Below, piece by piece: positions 1 through 9,810 of a stretch of 64,000 nt of DNA. The first letter of the stretch is position 1, and the number at the start of each line of letters is the position of its first letter. The DNA is from Phycicoccus duodecadis (GTDB lineage: Bacteria > Actinomycetota > Actinomycetes > Actinomycetales > Dermatophilaceae): the NCBI RefSeq assembly GCF_002846495.1, contig NZ_PJNE01000001.1:744001-808000 (forward strand), read 5' to 3'. Position numbers and translations under genes: made by a program. The notes beneath the pieces are model-generated. The model did no database searches, was not told the origin of the DNA, and saw nothing but the letters and a program-made list of their open reading frames with translations.

Positions 1-392
1 TCGGGCTCGACCTCCCAGGCGAAGTCGCGGATGTAGCGCCGGGTGCGGGCGATGTGGCGGCCGGCCCGGATGATGCGGGGCAGGTCGGGCCGGTCGTCGA
101 CCCACCGGGTGTCGGCGGCCGACCCGGCGTCGCGGATGAGGAGGGCCCCGGCGTCGCGGTCGCGCACGGCCTGGGCCTCGGTGGCGGGCCGGTCGACCGC
201 CCCGTGCGCGTCGAGCCCGATGTGGCAGTGGGCATCGACCAGGCCCGGCAGCACCCAGCCGTCGACCGTGGTCACGTCGTGGTCGCCGACGGGCCGCTCG
301 ACGGTGACGCGGCCGCCGAGCACCCAGGCCTCGGGCGCCTCCTCGTCACGGCCGAGCAGGACGGGACCCGTGAGATGCAGCACCGATGCCAT
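1..392 (-). CDS. amidohydrolase family protein, N-terminal part (runs off the window)
   Basis: The reading frame opens at an ATG at 392 and stays open to the window edge, giving about 130 residues and no stop. It has the N-terminal beta-sandwich of metal-dependent amidohydrolases followed by GLVDAHCHIG (residues 51-60), whose two histidines (55, 57) are the usual first metal ligands. A TAGGGT box lies six bases before the ATG, so the transcript is probably leaderless. The substrate cannot be told from this part; imidazolonepropionase- or prolidase-like members share this N-terminus. The C-terminal ligands lie outside the window. Confidence 0.8.
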   Translation of the reverse strand, partial: MASVLHLTGPVLLGRDEEAPEAWVLGGRVTVERPVGDHDVTTVDGWVLPGLVDAHCHIGLDAHGAVDRPATEAQAVRDRDAGALLIRDAGSAADTRWVDDRPDLPRIIRAGRHIARTRRYIRDFAWEVEP

Positions 393-444
393 GGGGCGAC
401 CCTAGCGACGGAGCCACGGCGGGACCGTCACACGGCGCGTGGCA

Positions 445-1287
445 CTAGCCCGCCGCCGGGGCCCGCCCCAGGGTGTAGCGCATGTCCTGCCAGCTCACGA
501 CCCGCCCGGTCCCGTCCCGGGCGCCGTCGAGGATGTCCGCGGCGCGGGCCAGCAGCCCGTCGCGCTCCGCCTCCGGCACGAGGGCCCACATCATCCGCTG
601 GCCCGTGCTCATCGAGAACGCCTTCCAGCCCTCGACGTCGCCGTAGACCACCGGGACCCGGCGGGTCACCGTGCGGACGTCGGTGGCCCCGGCGCCGGCC
701 AGCAGGGCCTCCATGCCGGCGTCGCTCGCGAAGGGGTCGTCCGGCCCCATCGCCTTCGGGTCGAGCATCGCCGGCGGCAGCCAGGGACGGAACAGCGCGT
801 TGACCTCGGCGGCCGCGGGATGCTCGGCCCCGAACGTCGTGAGGCCGATGCGGCCGCCCGGGGCCAGCAGCCGGACCCACCGGGCGAGCGCCGCGGCGGG
901 GTCCGGGAGGAAGAACAGGACCAGCGCCGACGCGACGAGGTCGAAGGACCCGGCGGGGAGGTCGGGGTCGGCGGCGTCCATCACCCGCACCCGGGCGTCG
1001 AGACCCTCGCGGGCGAGGAGGGCGCTGGTGTGCGCGACCATGGCCGGGCTGAGGTCGACCGCCTCGACCGTTCCGCTCGGCAGGACCGCACGGGCCAGCC
1101 CGGTGGTCACCGCGCCCCGGCCGCACCCGAGGTCGAGCGCCCGCTCACCCGGCTGCGGGGCGAGGGCCTCCAGCAGGCCCAGGGCCGCCGGGCCGAAGAA
1201 CGCCACCCCGCTCTGGTCATAGTCGTCGGCGACCGCGTCGAACGTCGCCCGCACCCGGGCGACCGGGTCCTGCCCCGCCGTGCTCAT
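445..1287 (-). CDS. class I SAM-dependent methyltransferase (UbiE/MenG-like fold)
   Basis: This 280-residue protein has a Rossmann-type methyltransferase core. Motif I (ALDLGCGRG) is at residues 50-58, followed by an acidic loop EAVDLSPAM that would hold the SAM ribose. The N-terminal RATFDAVADDYD block resembles the start of UbiE/Methyltransf_11 proteins. It probably transfers a methyl group to a small molecule in the cytosol; the substrate is unknown. It lies 48 bases downstream of the alpha/beta hydrolase gene on the same strand, so co-transcription with ffh and the hydrolase is possible. A menaquinone methyltransferase role is an alternative I cannot exclude, but no other menaquinone genes are nearby. 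Confidence 0.85.
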   Translation of the reverse strand: MSTAGQDPVARVRATFDAVADDYDQSGVAFFGPAALGLLEALAPQPGERALDLGCGRGAVTTGLARAVLPSGTVEAVDLSPAMVAHTSALLAREGLDARVRVMDAADPDLPAGSFDLVASALVLFFLPDPAAALARWVRLLAPGGRIGLTTFGAEHPAAAEVNALFRPWLPPAMLDPKAMGPDDPFASDAGMEALLAGAGATDVRTVTRRVPVVYGDVEGWKAFSMSTGQRMMWALVPEAERDGLLARAADILDGARDGTGRVVSWQDMRYTLGRAPAAG

Positions 1288-1335
1288 GGGCCCGAGTATG
1301 GCCCTCGGGCCGCGCGTTGCCCAGGGGTCGGGCGC

Positions 1336-2169
1336 TCAGGCCGCGGGGCCCGGGTCGGCCGCCCGCAGCACCCGGCGCAGGGTCTCGACGACCACCTCGG
1401 GGGCGTCGGTGTGCACCCAGTGCGCGGCCCCGCGCACCCGCACCAGCCGGGTCCGGGGGAACAGCGCGCGCATCGCGGGCACGTCGTCGTCGCGGACGTA
1501 CTCGGACTCGGCGCCCGCCAGCCACACCACGGGGCCGTCCCACGAGACCTCACCGAGGTCGGGGAAGCCCGCGATGAGCGAGGCCGGCCCGCGCTCGGCG
1601 TCGCCGTGCACCAGGTCGAGGTTGGCCTGCCAGGACCAGTCGGTGCCCGAGCGCCGCAGGTTCTGCAGGAGGAAGGCCTTGACCGCGCGGTCGGGCTCCG
1701 CGAAGCGGGCCTCGGCGTCGGCACGGCTGGTCAGCTCGGCCAGCGGCAGGGCCCGCATCTCGCCGATGTAGCCGGTGAACCGGTCGAGGCTGCCGTACCC
1801 CTTGGGGGCGATGTCGACGACGACCAGGCTGGCGACGAGCTCGGGGTGCGTGAGCGCGAGCACCATCGAGACCTTGCCGCCGAGGCTGTGCCCCACCACG
1901 ACCCACTGCTCGCCCGGTGCCGCCGCCTCGAGGGTGGCCGCCACGGCGTCGGCGTACGCCTCGTACGAGAACTCCGCCGACCAGGGCGAGCGGCCGTGGT
2001 CGGGCAGGTCGACGAGCAGCGCCCGCGCCCCGGTGCCGTCGGGCCCCGCGAGCGCCTTGGCGACCTGGGTCCAGTTGCGGCCCTGACCGAACAGCCCGTG
2101 CAGGAACGCGATCCGCGGGCCGTCGGTGCCGACCGCCAGGGTGTGCAGCGCGGCGGGCGCGGCGCTCAC
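1336..2169 (-). CDS. alpha/beta hydrolase (YbfF-like esterase)
   Basis: A 277-residue alpha/beta-hydrolase. The nucleophile elbow is GHSLGG with Ser95, an HG oxyanion motif is in AFLHGLFGQG (residues 21-30), and the catalytic His is probably in RGAAHWVHTD near the C-terminus. The layout fits YbfF-type esterases acting on short acyl esters or thioesters. The GTG start overlaps the ffh stop as GTGA, so it is translationally coupled to ffh. The true substrate is unknown. Confidence 0.87.
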   Translation of the reverse strand: MSAAPAALHTLAVGTDGPRIAFLHGLFGQGRNWTQVAKALAGPDGTGARALLVDLPDHGRSPWSAEFSYEAYADAVAATLEAAAPGEQWVVVGHSLGGKVSMVLALTHPELVASLVVVDIAPKGYGSLDRFTGYIGEMRALPLAELTSRADAEARFAEPDRAVKAFLLQNLRRSGTDWSWQANLDLVHGDAERGPASLIAGFPDLGEVSWDGPVVWLAGAESEYVRDDDVPAMRALFPRTRLVRVRGAAHWVHTDAPEVVVETLRRVLRAADPGPAA

Positions 2170-3767
2170 TTCCCCAGGAACTTCTCGAAGCCCTTCGGCA
2201 GCTGGGCCGGGTCGAGCGCGGCGGGGTCGACGCCACCGGCGGGGCCGCCGAAGCTCGAGCCCGCCGGGGAGGCCGCCGGCCGCTGGGCCGCCGCGCGCTC
2301 CTCGGCCGCCCGCTTGGCGGGGTTGCCCGACTTGGACTTCTTGCGCTGGGGCTGCTGCTTGCCGCGCTTGCCCGGCCCCGAGCCCATCCCGGGCATGCCC
2401 GGCATCCCCGGGATGCCACCGCCCTTGGCGAGCTGCTTCATCATCTTCTGCGCCTCGCCGAAGCGCTCGAGCAGCCCGTTGACCTCGGAGGTGGAGACGC
2501 CCGAGCCCTTGGCGATGCGGGCCCGACGCGAGCCGTTGATCTGCTTGGGGTGGTTGCGCTCGAACGGGGTCATCGAACGGACCATGGCCTCGACCCGGTC
2601 GAACTCGCGCTCGTCGAAGCTGTCGAGCTGGGCCTTCATCTGGCCCATGCCCGGCATCATCCCGAGGATCGACTTCAGCGAGCCCATCTTCTTGATGGCC
2701 GCCATCTGCTGGAGGAAGTCGTCGAAGGTGAAGTCCTCGGCCGCGAGGAACTTGCGCTCCATCTCGGCGGCCTGGGTGCGGTCGAAGGCCCGCTCGGCCT
2801 GCTCGATGAGGGTGAGCACGTCGCCCATGTCGAGGATGCGCGAGGCCATCCGGTCGGGGTGGAAGACCTCGAAGTCCTTCACGCCTTCGCCGGTGGAGGC
2901 GAACATGATCGGGCGGCCGGTGACCGACGCGACCGACAGCGCCGCACCACCGCGGGCGTCGCCGTCGAGCTTGGAGAGGACGACGCCGGTGAGGTCGACG
3001 CCCTCGAGGAAGGCCTCGGCGGTCTCGACGGCCGCCTGGCCGATCATCGCGTCGATGACGAACAGGACCTCGTCGGGCTGGATCGCCGCGCGGATGTCGG
3101 CGGCCTGCTGCATCAGGTCGGCGTCGACGGCGAGGCGGCCGGCGGTGTCGACGATGACGACGTCGTGCTGGCGGGCCCGCGCCTGCTCGATGCCGGCCCG
3201 CGAGACGGCCACCGGGTCACCGTGCGAGCGGGTGCCCTCGACCGCGCCCCCGACGACGTCGTGGCCGGCGGTGTTGCCGCGCTCGGGCGCGAAGACCGGC
3301 ACACCGGCGCGCTGGCCGACGACCTCGAGCTGGGTGACGGCGTTGGGGCGCTGCAGGTCGGCGGCGACCAGGAGCGGGGTGTGGCCCTGCTCCTTGAGCC
3401 AGTGGCCGAGCTTGCCCGCCAGGGTGGTCTTGCCCGAGCCCTGGAGGCCGGCGAGCATGATGACGGTCGGGGGCTGCTTCGCGAACCGGATCCCGCGGGT
3501 CTCGCCGCCGAGGATGCCGACGAGCTCCTCGTTGACGATCTTGACGACCTGCTGCGCCGGGTTGAGCGCCTCGCTGACCTCGGAGCCGAGCGCGCGGTCG
3601 CGCACGCTGGTCGTGAAGGCCTTGACCACGGGCAGGGCGACGTCGGCGTCGAGCAGGGCGAGCCGGATGTCGCGGACGGTCCGGTTGACGTCGGACTCGC
3701 TGAGCCGTCCCTTGGTCCGCAGGTTGCGGAAGGTCTCGGTCAGGCGGTCGGACAGGCTGGTGAACAC
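2166..3767 (-). CDS. ffh: signal recognition particle protein Ffh (SRP54)
   Basis: This 533-residue GTPase of the signal recognition particle binds signal sequences of nascent membrane and secreted proteins and docks them on FtsY. The N domain (about 1-85) is followed by the G domain with P-loop GLQGSGKTT (107-115). The Met-rich M domain starts near residue 300 and contains GMMPGMGQM and the RNA-binding SRRARIAKGSG segment. A low-complexity GMPGMPGM plus Lys-rich tail extends it beyond the usual 450 residues, as is common in actinobacteria. The GTG start at 3767 lies six bases after a TAGGCT -10 box (3774-3779), suggesting a leaderless mRNA. Confidence 0.98.
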   Translation of the reverse strand: MFTSLSDRLTETFRNLRTKGRLSESDVNRTVRDIRLALLDADVALPVVKAFTTSVRDRALGSEVSEALNPAQQVVKIVNEELVGILGGETRGIRFAKQPPTVIMLAGLQGSGKTTLAGKLGHWLKEQGHTPLLVAADLQRPNAVTQLEVVGQRAGVPVFAPERGNTAGHDVVGGAVEGTRSHGDPVAVSRAGIEQARARQHDVVIVDTAGRLAVDADLMQQAADIRAAIQPDEVLFVIDAMIGQAAVETAEAFLEGVDLTGVVLSKLDGDARGGAALSVASVTGRPIMFASTGEGVKDFEVFHPDRMASRILDMGDVLTLIEQAERAFDRTQAAEMERKFLAAEDFTFDDFLQQMAAIKKMGSLKSILGMMPGMGQMKAQLDSFDEREFDRVEAMVRSMTPFERNHPKQINGSRRARIAKGSGVSTSEVNGLLERFGEAQKMMKQLAKGGGIPGMPGMPGMGSGPGKRGKQQPQRKKSKSGNPAKRAAEERAAAQRPAASPAGSSFGGPAGGVDPAALDPAQLPKGFEKFLGK

Positions 3768-3773
3768 CGGGAC

Positions 3774-3779
3774 AGCCTA
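3774..3779 (-). promoter_or_regulatory. -10 box of ffh (leaderless start)
   Basis: On the minus strand TAGGCT is followed by six bases and then the GTG of ffh. Initiation about seven bases after the box would put the first transcribed base at the start codon. No -35 is obvious. Confidence 0.5.
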
Positions 3780-3791
3780 ACGACGCCGCGT

Positions 3792-3857
3792 CCCCACCTC
3801 GAACGTGTGTGAAGAACGTCGGGATGCCGACGCTCTTCACACACGTTCGGGGTGGGT
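3792..3857. repeat. long imperfect palindrome between glnD and ffh (probable terminator)
   Basis: Two 31-base arms (3792-3822 and 3827-3857) flank a GATG loop, with three mismatches between them. It lies just after the glnD stop and before the ffh promoter on the minus strand. A factor-independent or hairpin terminator for the amt-glnB-glnD operon is the simplest reading. There is no T-tract, so a mobile palindromic unit is also possible. Confidence 0.75.
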
Positions 3858-3866
3858 CAGGGGGGG

Positions 3867-6266
3867 TCAGCCCGGGGTGACGCCGTCGCAGGTGTCGATG
3901 ACGAGGCTGACGGCCTGCCCCACCCGGGCCGGGGGCAGCGGCCGCCCGTCGGCACCGGTGAGGTAGAAGGTGTCGAGGGTCTGCCCGGCGTAGGTGGCGA
4001 TGTGGGCCGAGCGCACCGAGATGCCGGCCCGTGCCAGGGCGACACCGAGCTCGTGCAGCAGCCCGGGCCGGTCCTGGGCCCGCACCTCGAGCACGGTGGC
4101 CTCCGAGCTGGCACCGGGGACCACGAGGGCCCGCGCCTGCCCGGGTGAGCCGAGACCCGACTCCCCCGACGGCCGGGCCAGGTGGGCGCGCCGCCGGTCG
4201 AGGGTCTGCAGCGGCGTGCGGTCACCGCGGGCCAGCCGGGAGAGCCCGCGCACGATCCGCTCGGGGTCGGGCACGGCGCCGCTCGGGGACTCGACGTGCC
4301 ACTCGTTCGCGGCCACGCCGTCGACGGTGCGCAGGATGGCCGTGCGCACGGTGTGCCCCTCGGCCGCCAGCAGGCCCGCGGTGTCGGCGAAGAGCCCCAC
4401 CCGGTCGAGGTCGAGGATGTCGAGGCGGTGCGACCCGCCGCCGGAGACGACGCGCACGTCGGGCTCCCCGGCCCGCACGGAGGCCGCCAGGCCCTGGTCG
4501 AGGTGGCCGCCGCCCGTCGGGTCCTCGACCGGGGCTACCGGGTCGGTGACGGGGCGCGGGGCGTCGAGCCGGGCGCGGGCGGCGACGGCCAGCTGGTCGA
4601 GCAGGGTGGCGCGCCAGTCGGTCCAGGCCAACGGGCCGGCCGCGGAGGCGTCGGCCTCGGTCAGGGCCAGCAGCAGCTCGAGGACCTCGCGGTCGCCGTC
4701 GACCGCGGCGACGACGGCGTCGACGGTGGCGGGGTCCTGGTGGTCACGGCGGGTGGCGAGCTCGATGACCGTCAGGTGCTCGCGGACCAGGGTGACCAGG
4801 ACCTCGACGTCGTGCGGCGCGAAGCCCCAGCGGGTCGCCACCACGCGGGTGGTCTCGGCGCCGGTGACGGAGTGGTCGTGGGCGCCGCGGACCTTGCCGA
4901 TGTCGTGCAGCAGGGCCGCGGCCAGCAGCAGGTCGGGGCGTGAGGTGCGGCGCACCAGGCCGGCGGCCCGCACCACGGTCTCGACCAGGTGCCGGTCGAC
5001 GGTGTGGCGGTGCACGGCGTTGCGCTGGGGGCGCGAGCGGACGGCGGCCCACTCGGGCAGCCACCGCTCCACGATGCCCACCTGGTCGAGCCCCTCCCAC
5101 ACCGTGACGAGCCCGCCACCCGAGGCCAGCAGGTCGCCGAGCAGGTCGCGGGCGGGCGCCTGCCACGGGGTGGGGAGGTCGGGCGCGCCGGCCGCGAGGT
5201 TGTCGAGCGTCGCGGGCGCGATGGGCAGGCCGGCGCGGGCGGCCACCACGGCGGCCCGCAGCGGCATGGTGGCGTCGGTCTCGGCCAGGCGCGACGAGCC
5301 CAGCACGACCTCGCCGTCGCTGGCGAACAGGCCGTGGCCGAGCGGAGTCATCTGCGGGCGACGGGGGCCGACCCGCAGGGTGCGAGCGCGCTGCGACTGC
5401 CCGGCGCGGCGCACGGTGCCGTCGAGGGCGTAGGCGACGGTCCGGCCCGCGTCCGAGACGGCGGTCAGCAGGTCGTCGGCGTCGGTGTGGCCGAGCAGCG
5501 CGGCGACCGCGTCGTGGTCCTCGCGGCCGAGCCGGTCGCGGCCCCGACCGGTCACCACGTGCACGGCGTCGCGCACGTCGAGCAGGAGCGCGTGGGCGGC
5601 ATCCACCCCGCCGTGCGGCCGGTCGGCGAGCCAGGCCTCCGCGAGGGCGGTGAGGACCGTCATGTCGCGCAGACCGCCGTGCGACTCCTTCAGCTCGGGC
5701 TCGATCGACTGCGCGAGGTCGCCCTGGCGGGCGTGCCGCGCGGCCAGCGCCTCGACCAGCTGCGGCAGCCGCTTGCGGGCGTTGCCGCGCCAGTCGTGGG
5801 CCACCGTGGAGCGGGCCGCGGCCACGAGGTCCTCGTCACCGGCCAGATGGGCCAGGTCGAGCAGGCCCACGGCGGCCGTGAGGTCGGAGGCCGCGACCTG
5901 CCGGCACTGGGTGACGGTGCGGACGCTGTGGTCGAGGCGCACCCCGGCGTCCCAGATCGGGTACCAGACGCGGTCGGCCAGCGCGGTGAGGTCCTTGGCC
6001 GGCATCGACCGCTCGGAGTGCAGCAGCACCAGGTCGTAGTCGGACAGCGGCCCGGCGTCGGCGCGGCCCAGGCTGCCGACGGCGGCGAGGGCGACCCCCT
6101 CGAGGCGCGCCCCACCGGTCGCGGCCGCCCACACCTCGGCCAGCCACTCGCGGTTGAAGGCCGACAGGGCCGCCCGGCGCGACCGGCCGGCCCCCGCGAC
6201 GGCGAAGTCGCGGGTGCCGGCCAGGTCGAGCCTCCGGGAGCCGATGTCGCTCGAGGAGGTCGCCAT
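3867..6266 (-). CDS. glnD: [protein-PII] uridylyltransferase/nucleotidyltransferase GlnD
   Basis: A 799-residue bifunctional nitrogen sensor that modifies and demodifies the PII protein GlnB. The N-terminal nucleotidyltransferase has GSLGRADAGPLSDYDL (the G-S/DxD metal site). An HD phosphohydrolase domain is marked by ALLHDIGKV in the middle, and two ACT-like segments occupy the C-terminal third. In actinobacteria the homologue often adenylylates rather than uridylylates PII, so the nucleotide is uncertain. It is the third gene of amt-glnB-glnD and begins two bases after the glnB stop codon. Confidence 0.95.
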   Translation of the reverse strand: MATSSSDIGSRRLDLAGTRDFAVAGAGRSRRAALSAFNREWLAEVWAAATGGARLEGVALAAVGSLGRADAGPLSDYDLVLLHSERSMPAKDLTALADRVWYPIWDAGVRLDHSVRTVTQCRQVAASDLTAAVGLLDLAHLAGDEDLVAAARSTVAHDWRGNARKRLPQLVEALAARHARQGDLAQSIEPELKESHGGLRDMTVLTALAEAWLADRPHGGVDAAHALLLDVRDAVHVVTGRGRDRLGREDHDAVAALLGHTDADDLLTAVSDAGRTVAYALDGTVRRAGQSQRARTLRVGPRRPQMTPLGHGLFASDGEVVLGSSRLAETDATMPLRAAVVAARAGLPIAPATLDNLAAGAPDLPTPWQAPARDLLGDLLASGGGLVTVWEGLDQVGIVERWLPEWAAVRSRPQRNAVHRHTVDRHLVETVVRAAGLVRRTSRPDLLLAAALLHDIGKVRGAHDHSVTGAETTRVVATRWGFAPHDVEVLVTLVREHLTVIELATRRDHQDPATVDAVVAAVDGDREVLELLLALTEADASAAGPLAWTDWRATLLDQLAVAARARLDAPRPVTDPVAPVEDPTGGGHLDQGLAASVRAGEPDVRVVSGGGSHRLDILDLDRVGLFADTAGLLAAEGHTVRTAILRTVDGVAANEWHVESPSGAVPDPERIVRGLSRLARGDRTPLQTLDRRRAHLARPSGESGLGSPGQARALVVPGASSEATVLEVRAQDRPGLLHELGVALARAGISVRSAHIATYAGQTLDTFYLTGADGRPLPPARVGQAVSLVIDTCDGVTPG

Positions 6267-6268
6267 CC

Positions 6269-8102
<1,834 letters not shown>

Positions 8103-8156
8103 GCGGCCGGGATGGTCCCGCATGGTGAGACCCGGCGAGCGTGCGACCCTGTGGAC

Positions 8157-8531
8157 ATGACCGCACCGCGCCCCGTCCTGCTCTTCGACGGCGACTGCGC
8201 CTTCTGCACGAGCGCGGTCGGCGTGGTCGAGCGGCTGCGCCGCTCCCCCGGTGACTTCGCCGTGCTGCCGTGGCAGCGGGCCGACCTGCCCGCGTACGGC
8301 CTGACGCCGGAGCGGTGCGCGGAGGCCCTCCAGTGGGTCGGCGCCGACGGGCAGGTGTCCTCGGCCCAGGACGCCGTGGCCCGATGCCTGCGCTCGTGCC
8401 GGGGGTGGGTGCGGCCGGCCGGCACCGTGCTGCTGGCGCCGGGCGTCAACGCCCTGGCCGGGGTGGCCTACCGCTGGGTGGCCGCGCACCGCAGCCGGCT
8501 GCCCGGGGGGACGCCCGCCTGCTCGCTCTGA
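8157..8531 (+). CDS. DCC-family thiol-disulfide oxidoreductase (DUF393)
   Basis: A 124-residue protein beginning LLFDGDCAFC, the signature DGxCxxC of DUF393 'DCC' proteins. It has a thioredoxin-like fold, and the paired Cys residues are probably redox active. Family members are small cytosolic proteins of poorly known role. The ATG at 8157 is chosen because the family motif should begin within about ten residues; upstream codons in frame do not resemble the family. It is divergent from amt across the GlnR-like site. Confidence 0.88.
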   Translation: MTAPRPVLLFDGDCAFCTSAVGVVERLRRSPGDFAVLPWQRADLPAYGLTPERCAEALQWVGADGQVSSAQDAVARCLRSCRGWVRPAGTVLLAPGVNALAGVAYRWVAAHRSRLPGGTPACSL

Positions 8532-8554
8532 CCCCGAACCCCGGGGGGTGACGC

Positions 8555-9754
8555 TCAGTCCAGGATGGCGTCGACGAACGCCTCGGGGTCGAAGGGCGCG
8601 AGGTCGTCCGGCCCCTCCCCCAGGCCGACAAGCTTGACCGGCACGCCGAGCCCGCGCTGCACGGCCACGACGATGCCGCCCTTGGCGGTGCCGTCGAGCT
8701 TCGTGAGCACGATGCCGGTGATGCCGACGACCTCGCCGAACACCTCGGCCTGCCGCATCCCGTTCTGGCCGGTGGTCGCGTCGAGGACCAGCAGCACCTC
8801 GTCGACGGGGCTCTGCTTCTCGATGACGCGCTTGACCTTGCCGAGCTCGTCCATCAGGCCGACCTTGTTCTGCAGGCGCCCCGCGGTGTCGATGATGACG
8901 ACGTCGGCCTCGAGCTCAGCCGCGGCCTTCACCGCGTCGAACGCGACGGCGGCCGGGTCGGCACCGTCGCGCTCGGAGCGGATCGTCGGCACCCCCACCC
9001 GGCCGCCCCAGGTCTCGAGCTGGTCGGCGGCGGCGGCGCGGAAGGTGTCGGCCGCCCCCAGCACGACGTCCTTGTCCTGGGCCACCAGCACGCGGGCCAG
9101 CTTGCCCACGGTGGTGGTCTTGCCGGTGCCGTTGACACCGACGACCAGGATGCAGGCCGGCCGGCCGTCGACGCGCTCGTCGGCCAGCGACCGGTCCATC
9201 GCGGGGTCGACCAGCCGCAGCAGCTCCTCGCGCAACATCCGGCGCACGCCCGCCTCGTCGGTGGCGCCCTCGACGGCGACCCGGGTGCGCAGGGCGGCGA
9301 CGAGCTCAGTGGTCGCGGCGACGCCGAGGTCGGCGGCCAGGAGGGTGTCCTCGACCTCCTCCCAGGCCGCGTCGTCGAGCGAGCCGCCGGCGAGCAGCGC
9401 GAGCAGCCCCTTGCCCAGGGCGGAGTTCGAGCGGGCCAGCCGGGCCCGCAGCCGGCGCAGGCGGCCGGCCGGCGCCTCGGGGGTCTCGACGGTCGGCGCC
9501 GGGGCCGGAGCGGGGGCCGCGACGACCTCGGGCTCCTCCTCGACGACCTCGCCGGGGTGCTCGATGGTGCCGATCGCGCCGTCGGGCGCGAGGTCGGCGT
9601 CACTGGGGCCCGGGGAGCCCGGCAGCGGCGGCGCCTCACGCTCGTCCTCGACGGAGGAGCGGCCACGCCCGCGCAGCAGCCCCAGGATCACCCCCCCGAC
9701 GACCACGAGGATGGCGACGGCGATGCCGACGTAGGTCATGAGCGACTCGGTCAC
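8555..9754 (-). CDS. ftsY: signal recognition particle receptor FtsY
   Basis: A 399-residue SRP receptor GTPase. An N-terminal hydrophobic helix (about 7-27) would anchor it in the membrane, followed by an acidic, Pro/Ala-rich linker. The NG domain has P-loop GVNGTGKTTT near residue 206 and the DTAGR motif. It pairs with Ffh encoded about 5 kb away. The GTG at 9754 follows CAGGAT plus six bases; an internal ATG (MTYVG, 9739) is the alternative start. Loss of the first five residues would not disturb the anchor. Confidence 0.97.
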   Translation of the reverse strand: MTESLMTYVGIAVAILVVVGGVILGLLRGRGRSSVEDEREAPPLPGSPGPSDADLAPDGAIGTIEHPGEVVEEEPEVVAAPAPAPAPTVETPEAPAGRLRRLRARLARSNSALGKGLLALLAGGSLDDAAWEEVEDTLLAADLGVAATTELVAALRTRVAVEGATDEAGVRRMLREELLRLVDPAMDRSLADERVDGRPACILVVGVNGTGKTTTVGKLARVLVAQDKDVVLGAADTFRAAAADQLETWGGRVGVPTIRSERDGADPAAVAFDAVKAAAELEADVVIIDTAGRLQNKVGLMDELGKVKRVIEKQSPVDEVLLVLDATTGQNGMRQAEVFGEVVGITGIVLTKLDGTAKGGIVVAVQRGLGVPVKLVGLGEGPDDLAPFDPEAFVDAILD

Positions 9755-9810
9755 CCCGTCATCCTGTCAAGGCCGGGGCGCCGCACCCAACTCCGGCGCC
9801 CCGGTCTCGC

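Noticed and set aside
439..3780. A 1113-codon plus-strand open frame opposite ffh, the hydrolase and the methyltransferase.
   Set aside because: It is antisense to well-recognised genes and has no family-like motifs. Very high G+C makes long antisense frames common; similar ones run opposite glnD (4989-6473), smc (15980-19549), the M13 peptidase (9880-11919) and 54641-58081.
3792..3857. Insertion-sequence terminal repeats.
   Set aside because: Arms are separated by only four bases and no transposase is present; a terminator or palindromic unit fits better.
8112..8156. Longer N-terminus for the DUF393 protein.
   Set aside because: The 15 extra residues precede the family motif without similarity and the ATG at 8157 gives the expected N-terminal length.
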